This document shows, one piece after another, positions 38,801-50,200 of a stretch of DNA of 64,000 bases. The DNA comes from Mikania micrantha (taxonomy: Eukaryota; Streptophyta; Magnoliopsida; Asterales; Asteraceae). A model generated the notes under the pieces. The model saw only the letters and a list, made by a program, of their open reading frames with translations. It was not told where the DNA came from and did no database searches. Both the position numbers and the translations under genes were made by a program. Each line of letters opens with the position of its first letter. The stretch's first letter is position 1. The stretch spans positions 14,455,608 through 14,519,607 of the forward strand of contig CM018680.1 of the NCBI GenBank assembly GCA_009363875.1, in the 5' to 3' direction.

Positions 38801-39186
38801 GCTGTAGCCATATTGAGAACATACAAGTCTTGTTTTCTTGGAGCAGACATTAAAATCCAATCTTCAGGTATCTGCACACCTTGCTTGAGAATATAACACT
38901 TTGAGTCATCAAACAGAACCTTGTACTCTTTGTCACAAATCTGAGAGACTGACAGGAGGTTGTTTTCCAACTGTTTGACATATCTGACATTATCGAACGA
39001 AACCTGTCCATTTGTCAAGATTCCCTCTCCTGTAATAAAACCACCCTTGTCTCCAGCAAAAGCTACATAGCCACCTCGAACTGCGTTCACATTGGTGAGC
39101 AAAGAAATATCACCAGTCATGTGTCTGGAAGCCCCACTATCAACGATCCAATTGCTGTTCATTCCAGCTTTTGGGGCAACCTGCAC
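35854..39186 (-). pseudogene. Element D pol with one nonsense codon
   Basis: The frame covers 1,111 codons and starts without an ATG, right at an acceptor-like sequence (CAG at 39183-39181). Protease DSGASRHMT lies about 20 residues in. Next come the integrase zinc region (WHKRMGHLSLRKMN ... ICVSCKKG), MDLFGP, DNGTEF and NGVAERKNR. A TGA at 37318-37320 replaces the Trp of KKLGVWQ seen in C. RT follows with YVDDIIFGS, then RNase H with SDSDYGG, CEAEYIAAAS and VDNTAAI. All catalytic motifs are present, so a single change separates this from an open pol. Pol is +1 relative to gag, so frameshifting or splicing is needed. Confidence 0.92.
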
Positions 39187-39199
39187 AATAAAGAGACTA

Positions 39200-42118
39200 T
39201 CAGTTTACATTGGGAACCCAAGCCTTTACGGTCTTGGGTTGACCCATTGAGTCTCGGATCCAAACATCGATCCATTTTCCCTTAGGAATAGGTTTATCTG
39301 AAATTTTAGGAACTGAAACCTCAGATGATTTAACTTTCCAAATTGCCTTTTTGTCAAAAGAGGTTTTCAGATAAATGGATGATTGTTTTGATTGGTTAAC
39401 CTTAATCTCATTTGGAACCACCAATGTTTCCAACTTTCCCTTACCCTTGTCTGAACCCTTAGGCTGAGTGTGAAATGAAGATTTTGACTGAAAAGATTTA
39501 TACACAGATTTGCTAGGTTTTGGTAAAGCAGACTTTAAGGTTATGAAAGGGACAACCTTAGGTCTGATCAACTGAGGGCAAAACCTCACAATGTGCCCTG
39601 GTTCACCACACTCAAAACAGACTTTAACACCTTTTTTATGAAAATGTTTTAAATCAGAAAATGACTTTTTAGTTGATTTAAAAACATTTGATTTTTGACA
39701 ATCTTGCTCGAAACCCAAACCCTTCCTTCCTTTGTTACCAAACTGAGCTGATTTGGTAGCACAATTAGCTTCAGACTCCTGTGAAGCTTTAACAAAGCAT
39801 AGTTCCTTGTAAATCTTTGATTTGGAGATTGGGTCACCTTTCATGACACTAGTAATTTGATTCCGAGGAGTACTCTTCTTTGATGAATACTCTGATTCAT
39901 CCTCGGAATCAGAAACCCAATCTTCCACGATTCCATCCACCCTTGAATCATTAGTCTGAGATGAACTCTGATTTTCGCTCAGACTAACTGGATCAACTAC
40001 TAATGGAGTAGTAACTTGAAAGTCCTTTATGTCTTTGTCATTTGGAGTGTTGACAAAGGCATTTAGGATTGGTGGGGGACATTTTTGATAATTAACCTTT
40101 TCCTTCCCCTGATCAGTACCCCTACTGATCATATGCTCAATGATATAAGAGGAGCTCTCATAGCTCTTGAGCTTCTGTCCCAAAGTCTCATAATCACACT
40201 CAACTAATGCTAATTTCTTCTTAATCTCATTTATGGTATTGAGATAAGAAGTAATAGCATCTTGCTTGTTCAGAACAGCGATCTCGGCCTCATGCAATTG
40301 TCTATTTAAAAGATCAATTTTATTTTGAAAATCCTTTTCATTAGATTTTAAAACTTTGTTTGCTTCAATGCACAAGTCAAGATCGGTCATCAGATCACTG
40401 TTATGCTTCTGGTAAGCAAGGACCTTGCTCCTAAGATCAACACAATTGAAACAATCAGATTGAGAAGATGAACAATCAGTGTATACCTGCTCAGAAGAAT
40501 CAGTAGAAGCAGACGAGTTTGCCATCAAAGCAAATTGAGTTGAAGAGTCATCAGCTTCTCCATCAGATTCTTGAGTGTCAGAATCCGTCAAACTTTCTGA
40601 GTCTGAACTTGATGCCTTGTCATCAGTCACCAACACATCTCCCTGACAGCTTTCTTCATCAATGTCATCAGAATTCTGAATCTCTGCCACACATGCTTTC
40701 TCTTGATCTTCCTTGTCAGCATTGAATCTAAAGTCCCAATTTACACCTTCATCTTGTTGAACCATTAAGGCTTTACTACCAGAAGATGAAGATCCAGCTG
40801 TTGTAGGAGAATCAATAGGAACTAATCGCCTTTCAGAATTAGCAGGGGCAGACTTCTGATGCTGAAATGGGTTTTTGTTTCCAGCTTTCTTCGGCTGTTT
40901 GCATTGTCTAGCAAAGTGTCCTTTCTCACCGCAGTTGTAGCATGTAACAGAAGCCATATCAAATCCAAACTTAGACTCCTTGTTTAGATTGATATCTTTC
41001 CCGGTCCTCTTCACAAACTCCTTCGCTCTTCTGACTGCACTTGCCAATGCCCACATGATGTCAATTCTTTCCATATCATCAGGATCAATCTGAGAGTAGT
41101 CATCATTAGTCAAATATGGATTGCCAATCTGACCGGCAACTAATCCATCATATGAACTAACTAATGTTGACAGAAGACCCATGTGCTCTTTAGCAATCTC
41201 AATTGTGACTTTATCAAAATTCTCTGTCTTCAGACTTGCAGTCGGTTGATGATGCTCTTGTTGTGAGCTAGATGAAGAAGAAGAGCTAAAGTGCATCTGA
41301 GGTGCAGATGTGGCTTCAGAAGCTTTAGACACAAAGGCAGTTTTCAGAGGAGCATGAGTTGTAGACTTATCAACAGTGGGTGTGGAGTAGTATAAAGAAG
41401 GATCTTGAACTTGCACGACTCTCTTGGCCTTCCACTTGTTCTCTATCTCCTGCTCTTTTAGCTTCTGAATGAAATCATTGATGTCCATATGAGCCATCAT
41501 CTGATTTTGCTTGAGTACCATCAAGAAGGACTCCCATTTTGGAGGCAAAGCATCAGCTAAACACTGAATCTTCTCTTGAGTTGTAGTTTTGACCTCATGA
41601 TTGAACAACTCACTCAACAGATGATAAAACCTAGCAATCAGTTCATCAAGGGACTCATTACCCACATACATAAAGCTGTTGAATTCCTTTTTCAAAGCTT
41701 TAGACTTAATGCTCTTCAAAGCATCATTACCCTCATATCTTTGCTGCAATGCATCCCACAGAAGCTTAGCCGAAGGAAACTGTCTAAACTGATGGAAGAT
41801 ATCAGTGGCAATGGACTGTGACAAAATAGCATAGGCTTTCTTCTCATAATCATACAGCTTCCTCTGAGGCTCAGTCATCCGTGTGACTAGCATAGGAGTT
41901 CCATCTTCATTCAGAGGCCGCAGATAACCTCCTTCAATCATCATCCACAGATTTGTATCCACCCCATTGATGTGGATCTCAAATCTATATTTCCAGTGAG
42001 GGTAATCATCTAAATTCAACAACTTAGGAGCTTTGTTTGAGTTCCCTGTCTCATTCTCTGTCAACAAGAGAGTCTGAATGCGATGGTTTTGGTTAGCCAT
42101 GAGAGCTAAATCCTCCAT
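39200..42118 (-). CDS. Element D gag, intact (972 aa)
   Basis: The start is at MEDLALMANQN (42118), the same start as in C; an upstream in-frame Met at 42145 is less likely. Residues about 20-250 form the copia gag domain. Zinc knuckle 1, CYNCGEKGHFARQC, is near residue 394. A long heptad-rich helix lies at about 560-655. Zinc knuckle 2, CFECGEPGHIVRFC, is near residue 832. Gag normally builds the virus-like particle and packages RNA. The length is far above the roughly 300-residue gag of simple copia elements and agrees with SIRE-type gag. It stops at TGA 39200-39202, about 17 nt before the acceptor-like CAG preceding pol. Confidence 0.9.
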   Translation of the reverse strand: MEDLALMANQNHRIQTLLLTENETGNSNKAPKLLNLDDYPHWKYRFEIHINGVDTNLWMMIEGGYLRPLNEDGTPMLVTRMTEPQRKLYDYEKKAYAILSQSIATDIFHQFRQFPSAKLLWDALQQRYEGNDALKSIKSKALKKEFNSFMYVGNESLDELIARFYHLLSELFNHEVKTTTQEKIQCLADALPPKWESFLMVLKQNQMMAHMDINDFIQKLKEQEIENKWKAKRVVQVQDPSLYYSTPTVDKSTTHAPLKTAFVSKASEATSAPQMHFSSSSSSSSQQEHHQPTASLKTENFDKVTIEIAKEHMGLLSTLVSSYDGLVAGQIGNPYLTNDDYSQIDPDDMERIDIMWALASAVRRAKEFVKRTGKDINLNKESKFGFDMASVTCYNCGEKGHFARQCKQPKKAGNKNPFQHQKSAPANSERRLVPIDSPTTAGSSSSGSKALMVQQDEGVNWDFRFNADKEDQEKACVAEIQNSDDIDEESCQGDVLVTDDKASSSDSESLTDSDTQESDGEADDSSTQFALMANSSASTDSSEQVYTDCSSSQSDCFNCVDLRSKVLAYQKHNSDLMTDLDLCIEANKVLKSNEKDFQNKIDLLNRQLHEAEIAVLNKQDAITSYLNTINEIKKKLALVECDYETLGQKLKSYESSSYIIEHMISRGTDQGKEKVNYQKCPPPILNAFVNTPNDKDIKDFQVTTPLVVDPVSLSENQSSSQTNDSRVDGIVEDWVSDSEDESEYSSKKSTPRNQITSVMKGDPISKSKIYKELCFVKASQESEANCATKSAQFGNKGRKGLGFEQDCQKSNVFKSTKKSFSDLKHFHKKGVKVCFECGEPGHIVRFCPQLIRPKVVPFITLKSALPKPSKSVYKSFQSKSSFHTQPKGSDKGKGKLETLVVPNEIKVNQSKQSSIYLKTSFDKKAIWKVKSSEVSVPKISDKPIPKGKWIDVWIRDSMGQPKTVKAWVPNVN

Positions 42119-42730
42119 TTGATCAGAAGTAATAAGATTCAACACTTAGAAAAATTTCAGAAGTGACTGGCGAATGACTTATATTTGGGCGAATGTCGGG
42201 GGCCGAATGAGTAGAAACTGGCGAATGAAAAGCTGAGTATGACAACAGACGAATGAGTGAGTCGAATGACCTATTCTGCGAATGGCAGATCGAATGAGGT
42301 CTTTCGCCGAATGAGTATTGAGAATGAGGCTTATTCGGCGAATGTGAATGGCGAAGGAGCTATTCGCCGAATGAGAATGGCGAGGGAGCTATTCGCCGAA
42401 TGAGAACTATTCGGCGAATGAGGGGCTATTCGGCAAATCTTATTCGGCCGTCAGAGTCATTCGGCGATCTGGGGTTTTTGACAACGAAAATCGTGATATC
42501 TTGCAATTTTGACCAGATCTAACCACCAAATTTTGTACAGAACTTCAAGACATGATAATAAACCAATTGGGAAGGAATTAGATCAAACAAACCACAAAAA
42601 CACTTGATATTTCAATGAAATAGTGACTTGGGAAGCAAGAAAAATAGGGTTTTTGGAAGTTACGAAAATCAGGGTTTTGGGAATCTCAGATCTGTTGATT
42701 TTGAGTGGAAATCGAGTAGAATCAAGAGCC
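42119..42730 (-). other. Leader of element D with CGAATG dyads
   Basis: This is a non-coding 5' leader. Positions about 42165-42470 carry a dense set of CATTCGCCGAAT motifs, matching the leader of C in position. Confidence 0.75.
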
Positions 42731-42732
42731 AA

Positions 42733-42746
42733 ATCTCTGATACCAC
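42733..42746 (-). promoter_or_regulatory. Primer-binding site of D
   Basis: The minus strand reads GTGGTATCAGAGA, two bases after the LTR end. It matches the initiator-Met primer site except for the last base. Confidence 0.9.
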
Positions 42747-42748
42747 TT

Positions 42749-43396
42749 TATTGGACCGATTTGGAGCTCGGAAACAATCCGAATCCAATGAAAAACTACT
42801 CGACAACCTCAGGGATAGTGCGGAATCCTATTCCAGGGTTTTCCAATCGAAACCAACAGAAACCGTGGTGATCCGAGGCTGTAGAAACGACTTGGAAGCA
42901 ACGATCGAACACCACGGGTTGAGAATCGAACTTGGATGATCAAGAACCGCTCAAATCTTCAAGGGTTTTGACACTGGAGTGCTAGGGAAGAAGGAGGGCT
43001 CTGGAAAGTTGGGTTTGAAATGATTTGAACATCTATATATAGGCTGTAGTCATTCGGCCGAATGAGTGGCCGAAGCAGCTCATTCGGCGAATGACTAAGC
43101 TCGAATGAGCAGACATTCGAATGAGTCATTCGGCGAATGACTCATTCTGAACTCAAACATTCGCTATAACCTTCATTCGCCGAATGACTTCATTCTAGAG
43201 TCATTCGGCCGAATGAGTACACTTCATACTCAAACAGTTTATAATCAAATCAAACAACTAGATAAACATTAATAGACAATAATCAATAGAAATAAACATT
43301 ATGAAATAGATATAAAGACAACTTCCATTAATACTTTGAACATTTACATGATAAGAGTTACAAAACTGAACTAGGGACAGTAAACATGCATCAACA
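42749..43396 (-). repeat. Element D 5' LTR
   Basis: Same length as the other LTR (648 bp) with about two base differences. It ends at the AATAT duplication. Confidence 0.95.
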
Positions 43397-43401
43397 AATA
43401 T

Positions 43402-45079
43402 CATTAGGAGTCCATTAGATGGGGTTAAGACCAGAAAGCAGCTTTCTTCAGGGGGACTTGCAGACATTCTTGATTTTGCATATGTAAGCTTTTGTGCCCA
43501 TTCCTACTTTATCTCCCAGGTTGAACCACGTACTGTCACAGAAGCCTTGAAGGAAGAATCTTGGGTCGCCGCCATGCAAGAAGAACTCCTGCAATTCAAG
43601 AAGTTAGGTGTCTGGCAACTTGTTGACAAACCAAAAGGTGCAAAAGTAATTGGCACTAGATGGGTTCTTCGTTGCAAGAAAGATGATCATGGGATCATTG
43701 TGCGAAATAAGGCACGTCTGGTTGTTCAGGGATTCCGACATATTGAAGGTTTGGATTACAATGAAGTGTTTGCACCGGTTGCTCGACTTGAAGCAATTCG
43801 TATTTTCTTGGCTTATGCATCCTTCAAGAAGTTTAAAGTTTATGAAATGGATGTCAAGAGTGCATTCCTTCATGGTGTGATTAGTGAAACAGTGTATGTC
43901 AGTCAACCTCCCGGGTTTGACGATCCATTGCATCGAGACCAAGTCTACAAGCTAGACAAGGCTTTATATGGATTGCATCAAGCTCCACGAGCATGGTATG
44001 AGACATTATCTACTCACCTTCTAAACAACGGGTTCAGAAGAGGTGTCATTGACTGCACACTGTTCATTCGAGAAAAGGATGGTGACTTACTCTTGGTGCA
44101 AGTCTATGTGGACGACATCATTTTCGGTTCCACAAATGATAGTCTGTGCAAGGATTTCGAGAAGGTTATGAAAGAGAAATTTGAGATGAGCTCAATGGGA
44201 GAGATGAAATTCTTTCTGGGATTACAGGTGGATCAGTCTGAGGCAGGGATCTTCATTCATCAAACCAAATACGTTGGTGACATACTGAGCCGGTTCAGTA
44301 TGTCAGATGCAAAACCTGCTGGTACCCCGCTGGCTGTTAATCACGGAATTACGCCAGATGAAAAGGGGGAGTTAATCGATGCCACTCTGTACCGAGGAAT
44401 GATTGGTTCTCTGATGAATCTAACTGCTTCTCGTCCAGACATCATGTTCGCCACATGCTTGTGTGCTCGTTATCAATCTAAGCCAAGAGTGTCACATCTG
44501 ATTGCTGTAAAGCGGATTATGCGTTATCTGAAGGGTACACCGGATCTTGGCTTATGGTACCCTAATGATGATAACTTTGACCTTACTGCATACAGTGATT
44601 CAAATTATGGTGGATGCAAAAGAGATTACAAGTCAACATCTGCGGGATGTCAGTTCTTTGGAACCAGATTAGTTACCTGGCAGTGCAAGAAGCAGACGTC
44701 GGTGTCTACTTCAACCTGTGAAGCTGAATACATTGCTGCTGCTAGTTGTTGTTCTCAGATCATCTGGATTCAATAGCAACTCAGGGACTATGGGTTACAT
44801 TTTTCTAACACTCCTATATATGTTGATAATACTGCTGCCATAGCTGTCACTAAGAATCCGGTCCAGCACTCGAAAACAAAACACATCGACATTAAATATC
44901 ACTTTATACGTGATTGTTTTGAAAAGAAATTAATCGATGTTGTTAAAATTCACACTGATCACCAGAAAGCCGATCCCTTTACAAAAGCTTTTGATAAATC
45001 CAGATTCTTATATATGTTATCGGCTAATGGTGTTTTACAAAAGGATGAAGTCCACCCTTCATCTGAATCTCACAAATGA
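43402..45079 (+). pseudogene. Element C pol part 2 (RT, RNase H)
   Basis: It continues pol of C after the D insertion in the correct register. RT keeps its blocks, including YVDDIIFGS. RNase H shows SDSNYGG, CEAEYIAAAS and VDNTAAI. The frame is interrupted by TAG at 44774-44776 (CAG in D) inside RNase H and otherwise continues to about 45079. Together with the TGA at 28726, pol of C has two nonsense codons. Confidence 0.9.
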
Positions 45080-45538
45080 TCATCACCTTTATTAGATAGT
45101 TTTTTATTAATTTATTTCTTTATTTCATTTAGTTTTCTTGTTTATTTCTTTATATTAATCAAAAACTCAAAAAGATTTTATGTTTTAGGTTTTTAGGAGG
45201 AGATAGTAGCTAATTTGAAAAACCAAAAACATTTGAAAAATTCAAAAATACAAAAACAGTTGAAAAAGTAAAAATTGAGATGGTCTTTCTTTAAAAAAGT
45301 GATACATTAATCTATCATGTCATAGAAGCTGAGGTGAATGTGTAAGCTAAAACACAAGAGAATTATGATGTGATGTATTGATTGGCCGACTTTACAAAAT
45401 GAATAAACAATTTGTGATAACTTAGAAAGTCTGATTTGTGGGATCTGTTTTATAAAACCACTTAAGTGAGAAATAGTTTTTGACTCAAATCAAGCATACA
45501 CCGGTCATCATAGAATCAAATGAGGTTTCAAACAAAAA

Positions 45539-45624
45539 CAAGCTGGTATTAAGCTTGAAGAAAAACAAAAACAAGCTGGTATTAAGCTTGAAGAAAAATA
45601 AAAGCAAGCTGGTATTAAGCTTGA
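45539..45624. repeat. 33-bp tandem repeat, three units, in C
   Basis: CAAGCTGGTATTAAGCTTG starts at 45539, 45572 and 45605. It is the counterpart of the 37-bp array in D, with a different period and copy number. Confidence 0.88.
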
Positions 45625-46246
45625 GAAATACATAAACAAAATAAGTTCGATTTCATATACGTGCCATATTGCTGGGACGAACCTAACTGAAGCCGTCCAT
45701 TTGGATAGAAAAAGAAAAATACAAAAAGATAATAAACTTGGAATCTTATTGAATTTATGATGACTGGTATTAAGATATGCAGAATTGAGTTATAAACTGA
45801 TTTTGATCTTTAATGGTAAAATGAAATAGGCAACTCAATCAGAAAACATGAGTGATCATAAAGCTTGTTTAGAAGTTATGTATTGTCTGGTTTAAGATTG
45901 GACAAATATATCAGTAATCGTATCATAAGACAAATGTGTCTGAAGTGAAACATTCAGTGACGCTAATTTGATGTGATTAGGTGTATGTGTTAGTTTCTCA
46001 ATAGACTTCTCACAAAAACATGTGCTTCTTTGTCTTTAGTTACTAGTTGTACAGTTGTATTTTGTTTCAGAAAATTACAAAAAGATTTTATATTTTCTAT
46101 TTCAGTTTAGGTGATCATTTGTAAGTTCAGATGTCTGTCTTATCTGAATCCTGAACCAACCAGACTTAACTTCATAAATGGCATATCCTTTTCTAACCAT
46201 TATGTAAAATCATTGAAATTGTCTTGCGTTTTGTGGGTGAAAATCT

Positions 46247-47125
46247 TCATTCGTCCGAATGAAGTGTGAGAATTACTTATTTGACCGAATGACTTCATTC
46301 GGCGAATGATTTCATTCGGCCAATGAGTCATTCGATTGAATCACTCATGGCAGAATCACTTCATTCGGCGAATGACTTGTGTCGAATGACCCATTTGCTG
46401 GTTTCATTCGGCGAATGACTGTATCACTTGAATCTCATTCGACGAATGTCTTTGGTGAGAATGAGCTCATTAGCTGTTTTCATCCGGCGAATGACTCGCC
46501 CTATATAAACTTTCAATCGGCCAACTACCCTCATTCTCCCATTTCTCTTTCGGCTGATACTGTGTGCGACTCATTCGCCCGAATCACTCTCTCTCCTCAA
46601 CTCACCTATTTTTCATCAACATTCTTGATCTAGAAACTGATAGATCTTACTCTTATTGTCTCAGGTACATGGGGATCAAGTGTAGTCGATTTTTAGCCGT
46701 GAAATCATCAAAAACAAGATCGATTCAAGAATTTTTAGGGTTTTAGAATCGCCCTTTCAATAAATCATTAATTTGAACTTGAAATGACTTGAACCATGTT
46801 TTAAAGTTGCTAGTCGGTGGATTCTGAACATGGATATATAATTTTTATGGACTGATTTGAGTTTTTGTAAACTGGAGTGTGAATCTCAAACGTCAGCCGA
46901 ATGACGCCATTCTGCGACTGACTCATTCGGCGAATAAAGTTCATTCGGCGAATGACTTCACTCGAAGCATGACTCATTCGGCAAATGACTTCATTCGAAG
47001 CATGACTCATTCGGCGAATGAATCTCATTCGGAGTATGACTCATTTGACAGAATGATTCATTCGGTCAACATACTCATTCGACTAAGGGTCATTCGGTCA
47101 AATCAATTACATTCGGCCAAATGAT
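46247..47125. repeat. CATTCG/CGAATG dyad arrays upstream of the C extra ORF
   Basis: Two clusters (46247-46590 and 46893-47125), at the same relative positions as in D, carry mainly TCATTCGGCGAATGA. Confidence 0.85.
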
Positions 47126-47202
47126 TTGCTTGGAGTTTGTTCTGATTTGACTCTATTGTTTAACTGAAATGTTCTGACATGTATATTTCTCTGATTTTCA
47201 GT

Positions 47203-50200
47203 ATGGCTGGATACAAATCAGTGACAAAGAACAACATCTGTGCACATTTGGATCTCACTACACCAAATGCCAAACATTACACCGAGATTATCACTTTCCT
47301 CAGGCGCTCGAGGATCTTTACTGCCATATCCACTTTGCATATGCCATATCATTCGCATCAACAGGATTTCTGGGCTTCTGCAGACATAGATTGTGAGGTT
47401 GAACCTCCCGTTATTAGAGGAAAGGTGCTTGGCAATGATGTGGTTATTTCTGTTGAACACATCAGGAGAGTTTGTGGTTTCCAGGATTCACCTTATCAGT
47501 CTTATTTATTGGATCGTTATTTATTTTGTGGCTGTTTTATGAGCTGCAAGTATGAGGGCGACCTAGGAGCAGAGATCCTAAAAAAAGCTTACATGTCTCC
47601 GCAGTTCAAGTATCCTGCTCATGTGCTGATTCACTATCTTGGATCTCGGAGAGGTGGATTTGACGATATGCGAGAGACTATACAGTGTGCTTTTGTTGCA
47701 CTTGTGCTGAATCTGCCATTCAACTTCTTTGAGATGATCTTCACTCATATGAAGGAGAATGTGGCTTTTAAAGGAGACAAGAAGTTCTTGATGTATCCGA
47801 GGTTCTTGCAGCAGTTGATAGACGCACAGTTGCCTGATTTGCCAAAGATCAACGCGGACATCATTAAGCTAGAGCACATGAATGACCTCACTCTCAACAG
47901 GGTGATGTCATACATAGGCAAGGAAAAGAAGCCTGCTGTTCGATCTTTGTTTGGTCATCTTTCTCGACCTGATTACATAGTCCCTGTTGGTCGGAGATGG
48001 AGGCACAATGATTCTGATTCAGATATGGAGGACATAGTTGTGCCTGATGATGGTGGTGAGGATGATGCTGGTGCAGGTGGTAGTGGTGCTGGTGTTAGTG
48101 GTGCTGGTGAGAGCTCAGTGGCTATGAGCACTGCAGCTGTTAGTTCTGTTATGGTGAGTGCTGGTATGGGTGACCTAACCACTATTGCTGATATTAGCCT
48201 AGTTGAGGCTGTTGGTGTGACTGCTGGTGCTGGTGTGAGTACTTCTGTGGCAGATGATGAGGATGTGGATGTTGATTCACTGTTGGAGCTGGACTTCATG
48301 ACTACTACTACCTCCACAGTGACTACTCCTTTTGATACGACCGGCACCACATCTGCTGCTGATAGAGATGAGTCAGAAGACTCAAGTGATGATGAGGGTG
48401 AAGTGGGTGCTGATGAAGCTGATAGTTCTGATTCAGAGGATACACCTGATGATGAGTTCGAGAGTATATGGGTTAGTGGCAGATTGGTGAAGAGGAAGAG
48501 GAAGAGGAGTGAAGCTGAGATGGAGGAGATTACTGATCCTTCATTCATACCTGAGTTTGATATTTCATCTCCTCCCCGTTCATCTGTTCCAGCTACTGCA
48601 GCCGTTTATGTTGCTGCAGTTCAGACTTCTTCATCGCCAGCCGACAGGAGGAAGAGATCGAGGTTCCTCTTTCAGAGGAGGTCAGAAATGGCGATAGTTG
48701 CTACAACTACTGTTACATCAGTAGCAGCTGTCTCAGTTTCTTCACTGACCAGGTCAAGGGCTATTCCTATTCGTACTACTGTGGCCCCTTTGACCACCTC
48801 TATTGCCCAGGCTCCCATATTCACTGTTGCTTCTGCTGGTCCCTCCGTATCACGAGCTGACACGTTCATACCTACTGTTTCAGTTGTGGATCAGTTGAGC
48901 ACTCTGAACAGTATGGTACTGAGATTGATGGAGAGGAACATGGAGCAGGAAAGGAAGAGCAGGGAACAGGATCTGGTTATCGCTCAACTTACTCAGAGGA
49001 TAACAGATCAGGATGCACTGCTGCTTAAAGCTGCAGATCAACGAGCAGATCTCAAAGCTAGATCAGCTCAGCAAGAAGAGCAGTTGCTGAATTACATTGA
49101 TGAACATCATCAGTTGGCATTGACTGTCACTAATTTCAGTGACCGGATCCTGTCTCTAGAGACTGAGAATGCTAGGCTAGCTGATCAGCTTGATAGTCTC
49201 AAGGATAGCACTCCCAGGATCGAAGGCACTGTTGCTCACTCCGATGATTCAAATTCTGATAAAGAAAAGGAAGAGGAAGAGAAAGAAGAGGAAGAAGAAT
49301 CTGATGAGGAGAAAGTGGATTATGAAGACACTGATAAAGATGAGTCAGACAGAGATGATCAGGATGGATCAGGGAGCGGATCTTCTATTTCGTCGAGTTT
49401 AGATGATGATGAGGATGATGATCAAGATCCTCCCCCTCCTGAGATCCGGTCTAAGTCAATGCATGATAAGAAGAAGGCTCCTCCTCCATCTCCTCCCAAA
49501 CAGACAGAAGAGCCAGCTGCTACTGAGGAAGTCCAAGCTGTGCCTTTGAGACGTCAACTGGATGAGACTCTTACTATGATTCTTGATGCTCAAGGCATCA
49601 TACAGCACTCAGTTAGCTATGACAAAGAGGAGGGAGAGATCATACATTGCTTATCAAAGGTGCAAATTGCAGAGTTATTCAGGCTAAATCCAGATGAGGT
49701 TATCACTGATGATACCTCTGTTCCTGTGGATGATGAGCCTACTCCAGAGATCTTTGATGATGTAGATGAAGTCATCCTGGAGGATATCACTGATGAAGAA
49801 TACCCGAAGTATACATCAGCTGAGGATGAGCTGCCAACTTTCACTGATCAGTTTGATCAAGCCACTGAAGATCTGCTGATCCGATACTTAGAAGAACAAG
49901 TTGAGGTTAGCAAAGCCGAAGCTGATGATCAGAAAAGAAGAAAAGAGGAATGGATGGCCTACTGGGAGGTCTTGAAGAAAGAGAGCGCAGTGAAGATGCC
50001 AGCTACACACAAGAAAGTCTACAGAACCAAAGGCTACAAGGCTGGAGGTCAAATCTTGAGCTGGGCATACTTTCACGATCTCGGATGCTATGCTGTGAAA
50101 AGAGAAAAAGGCATTGACTACTTCAAGCATCCTCATGATTTTAAGACGTTGCCGGGTTTTGAAGTGAATCAGTTAGCACGTCTAAAGATGCTTTATAGTA

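Larger units (their letters stand above)
29556..43396 (-). mobile_element. Element D, Ty1/copia (SIRE-like), nearly intact
   Basis: It is flanked by AATAT at 29551-29555 and 43397-43401. The 648-bp LTRs are at 29556-30203 and 42749-43396; I see two differences between them, so insertion is recent. On the minus strand the order is 5' LTR, primer site, leader, gag, pol, a 2.1-kb spacer, extra ORF, polypurine tract, 3' LTR. Only two nonsense codons are apparent (pol 37318-37320, extra ORF 31076-31078). It belongs to the same family as C but lies in the opposite direction inside it. The LTR ends are TG...TA rather than TG...CA. Confidence 0.94.
45080..47202 (+). other. Spacer between pol and extra ORF in C
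   Basis: This is a non-coding spacer of the same length as in D. It holds a 33-bp tandem array (45539-45624) and CGAATG dyad clusters (46247-46590 and 46893-47125). It ends with TTTCTCTGATTTTCAG, an acceptor-like sequence, one base before the ATG at 47203. Confidence 0.75.
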
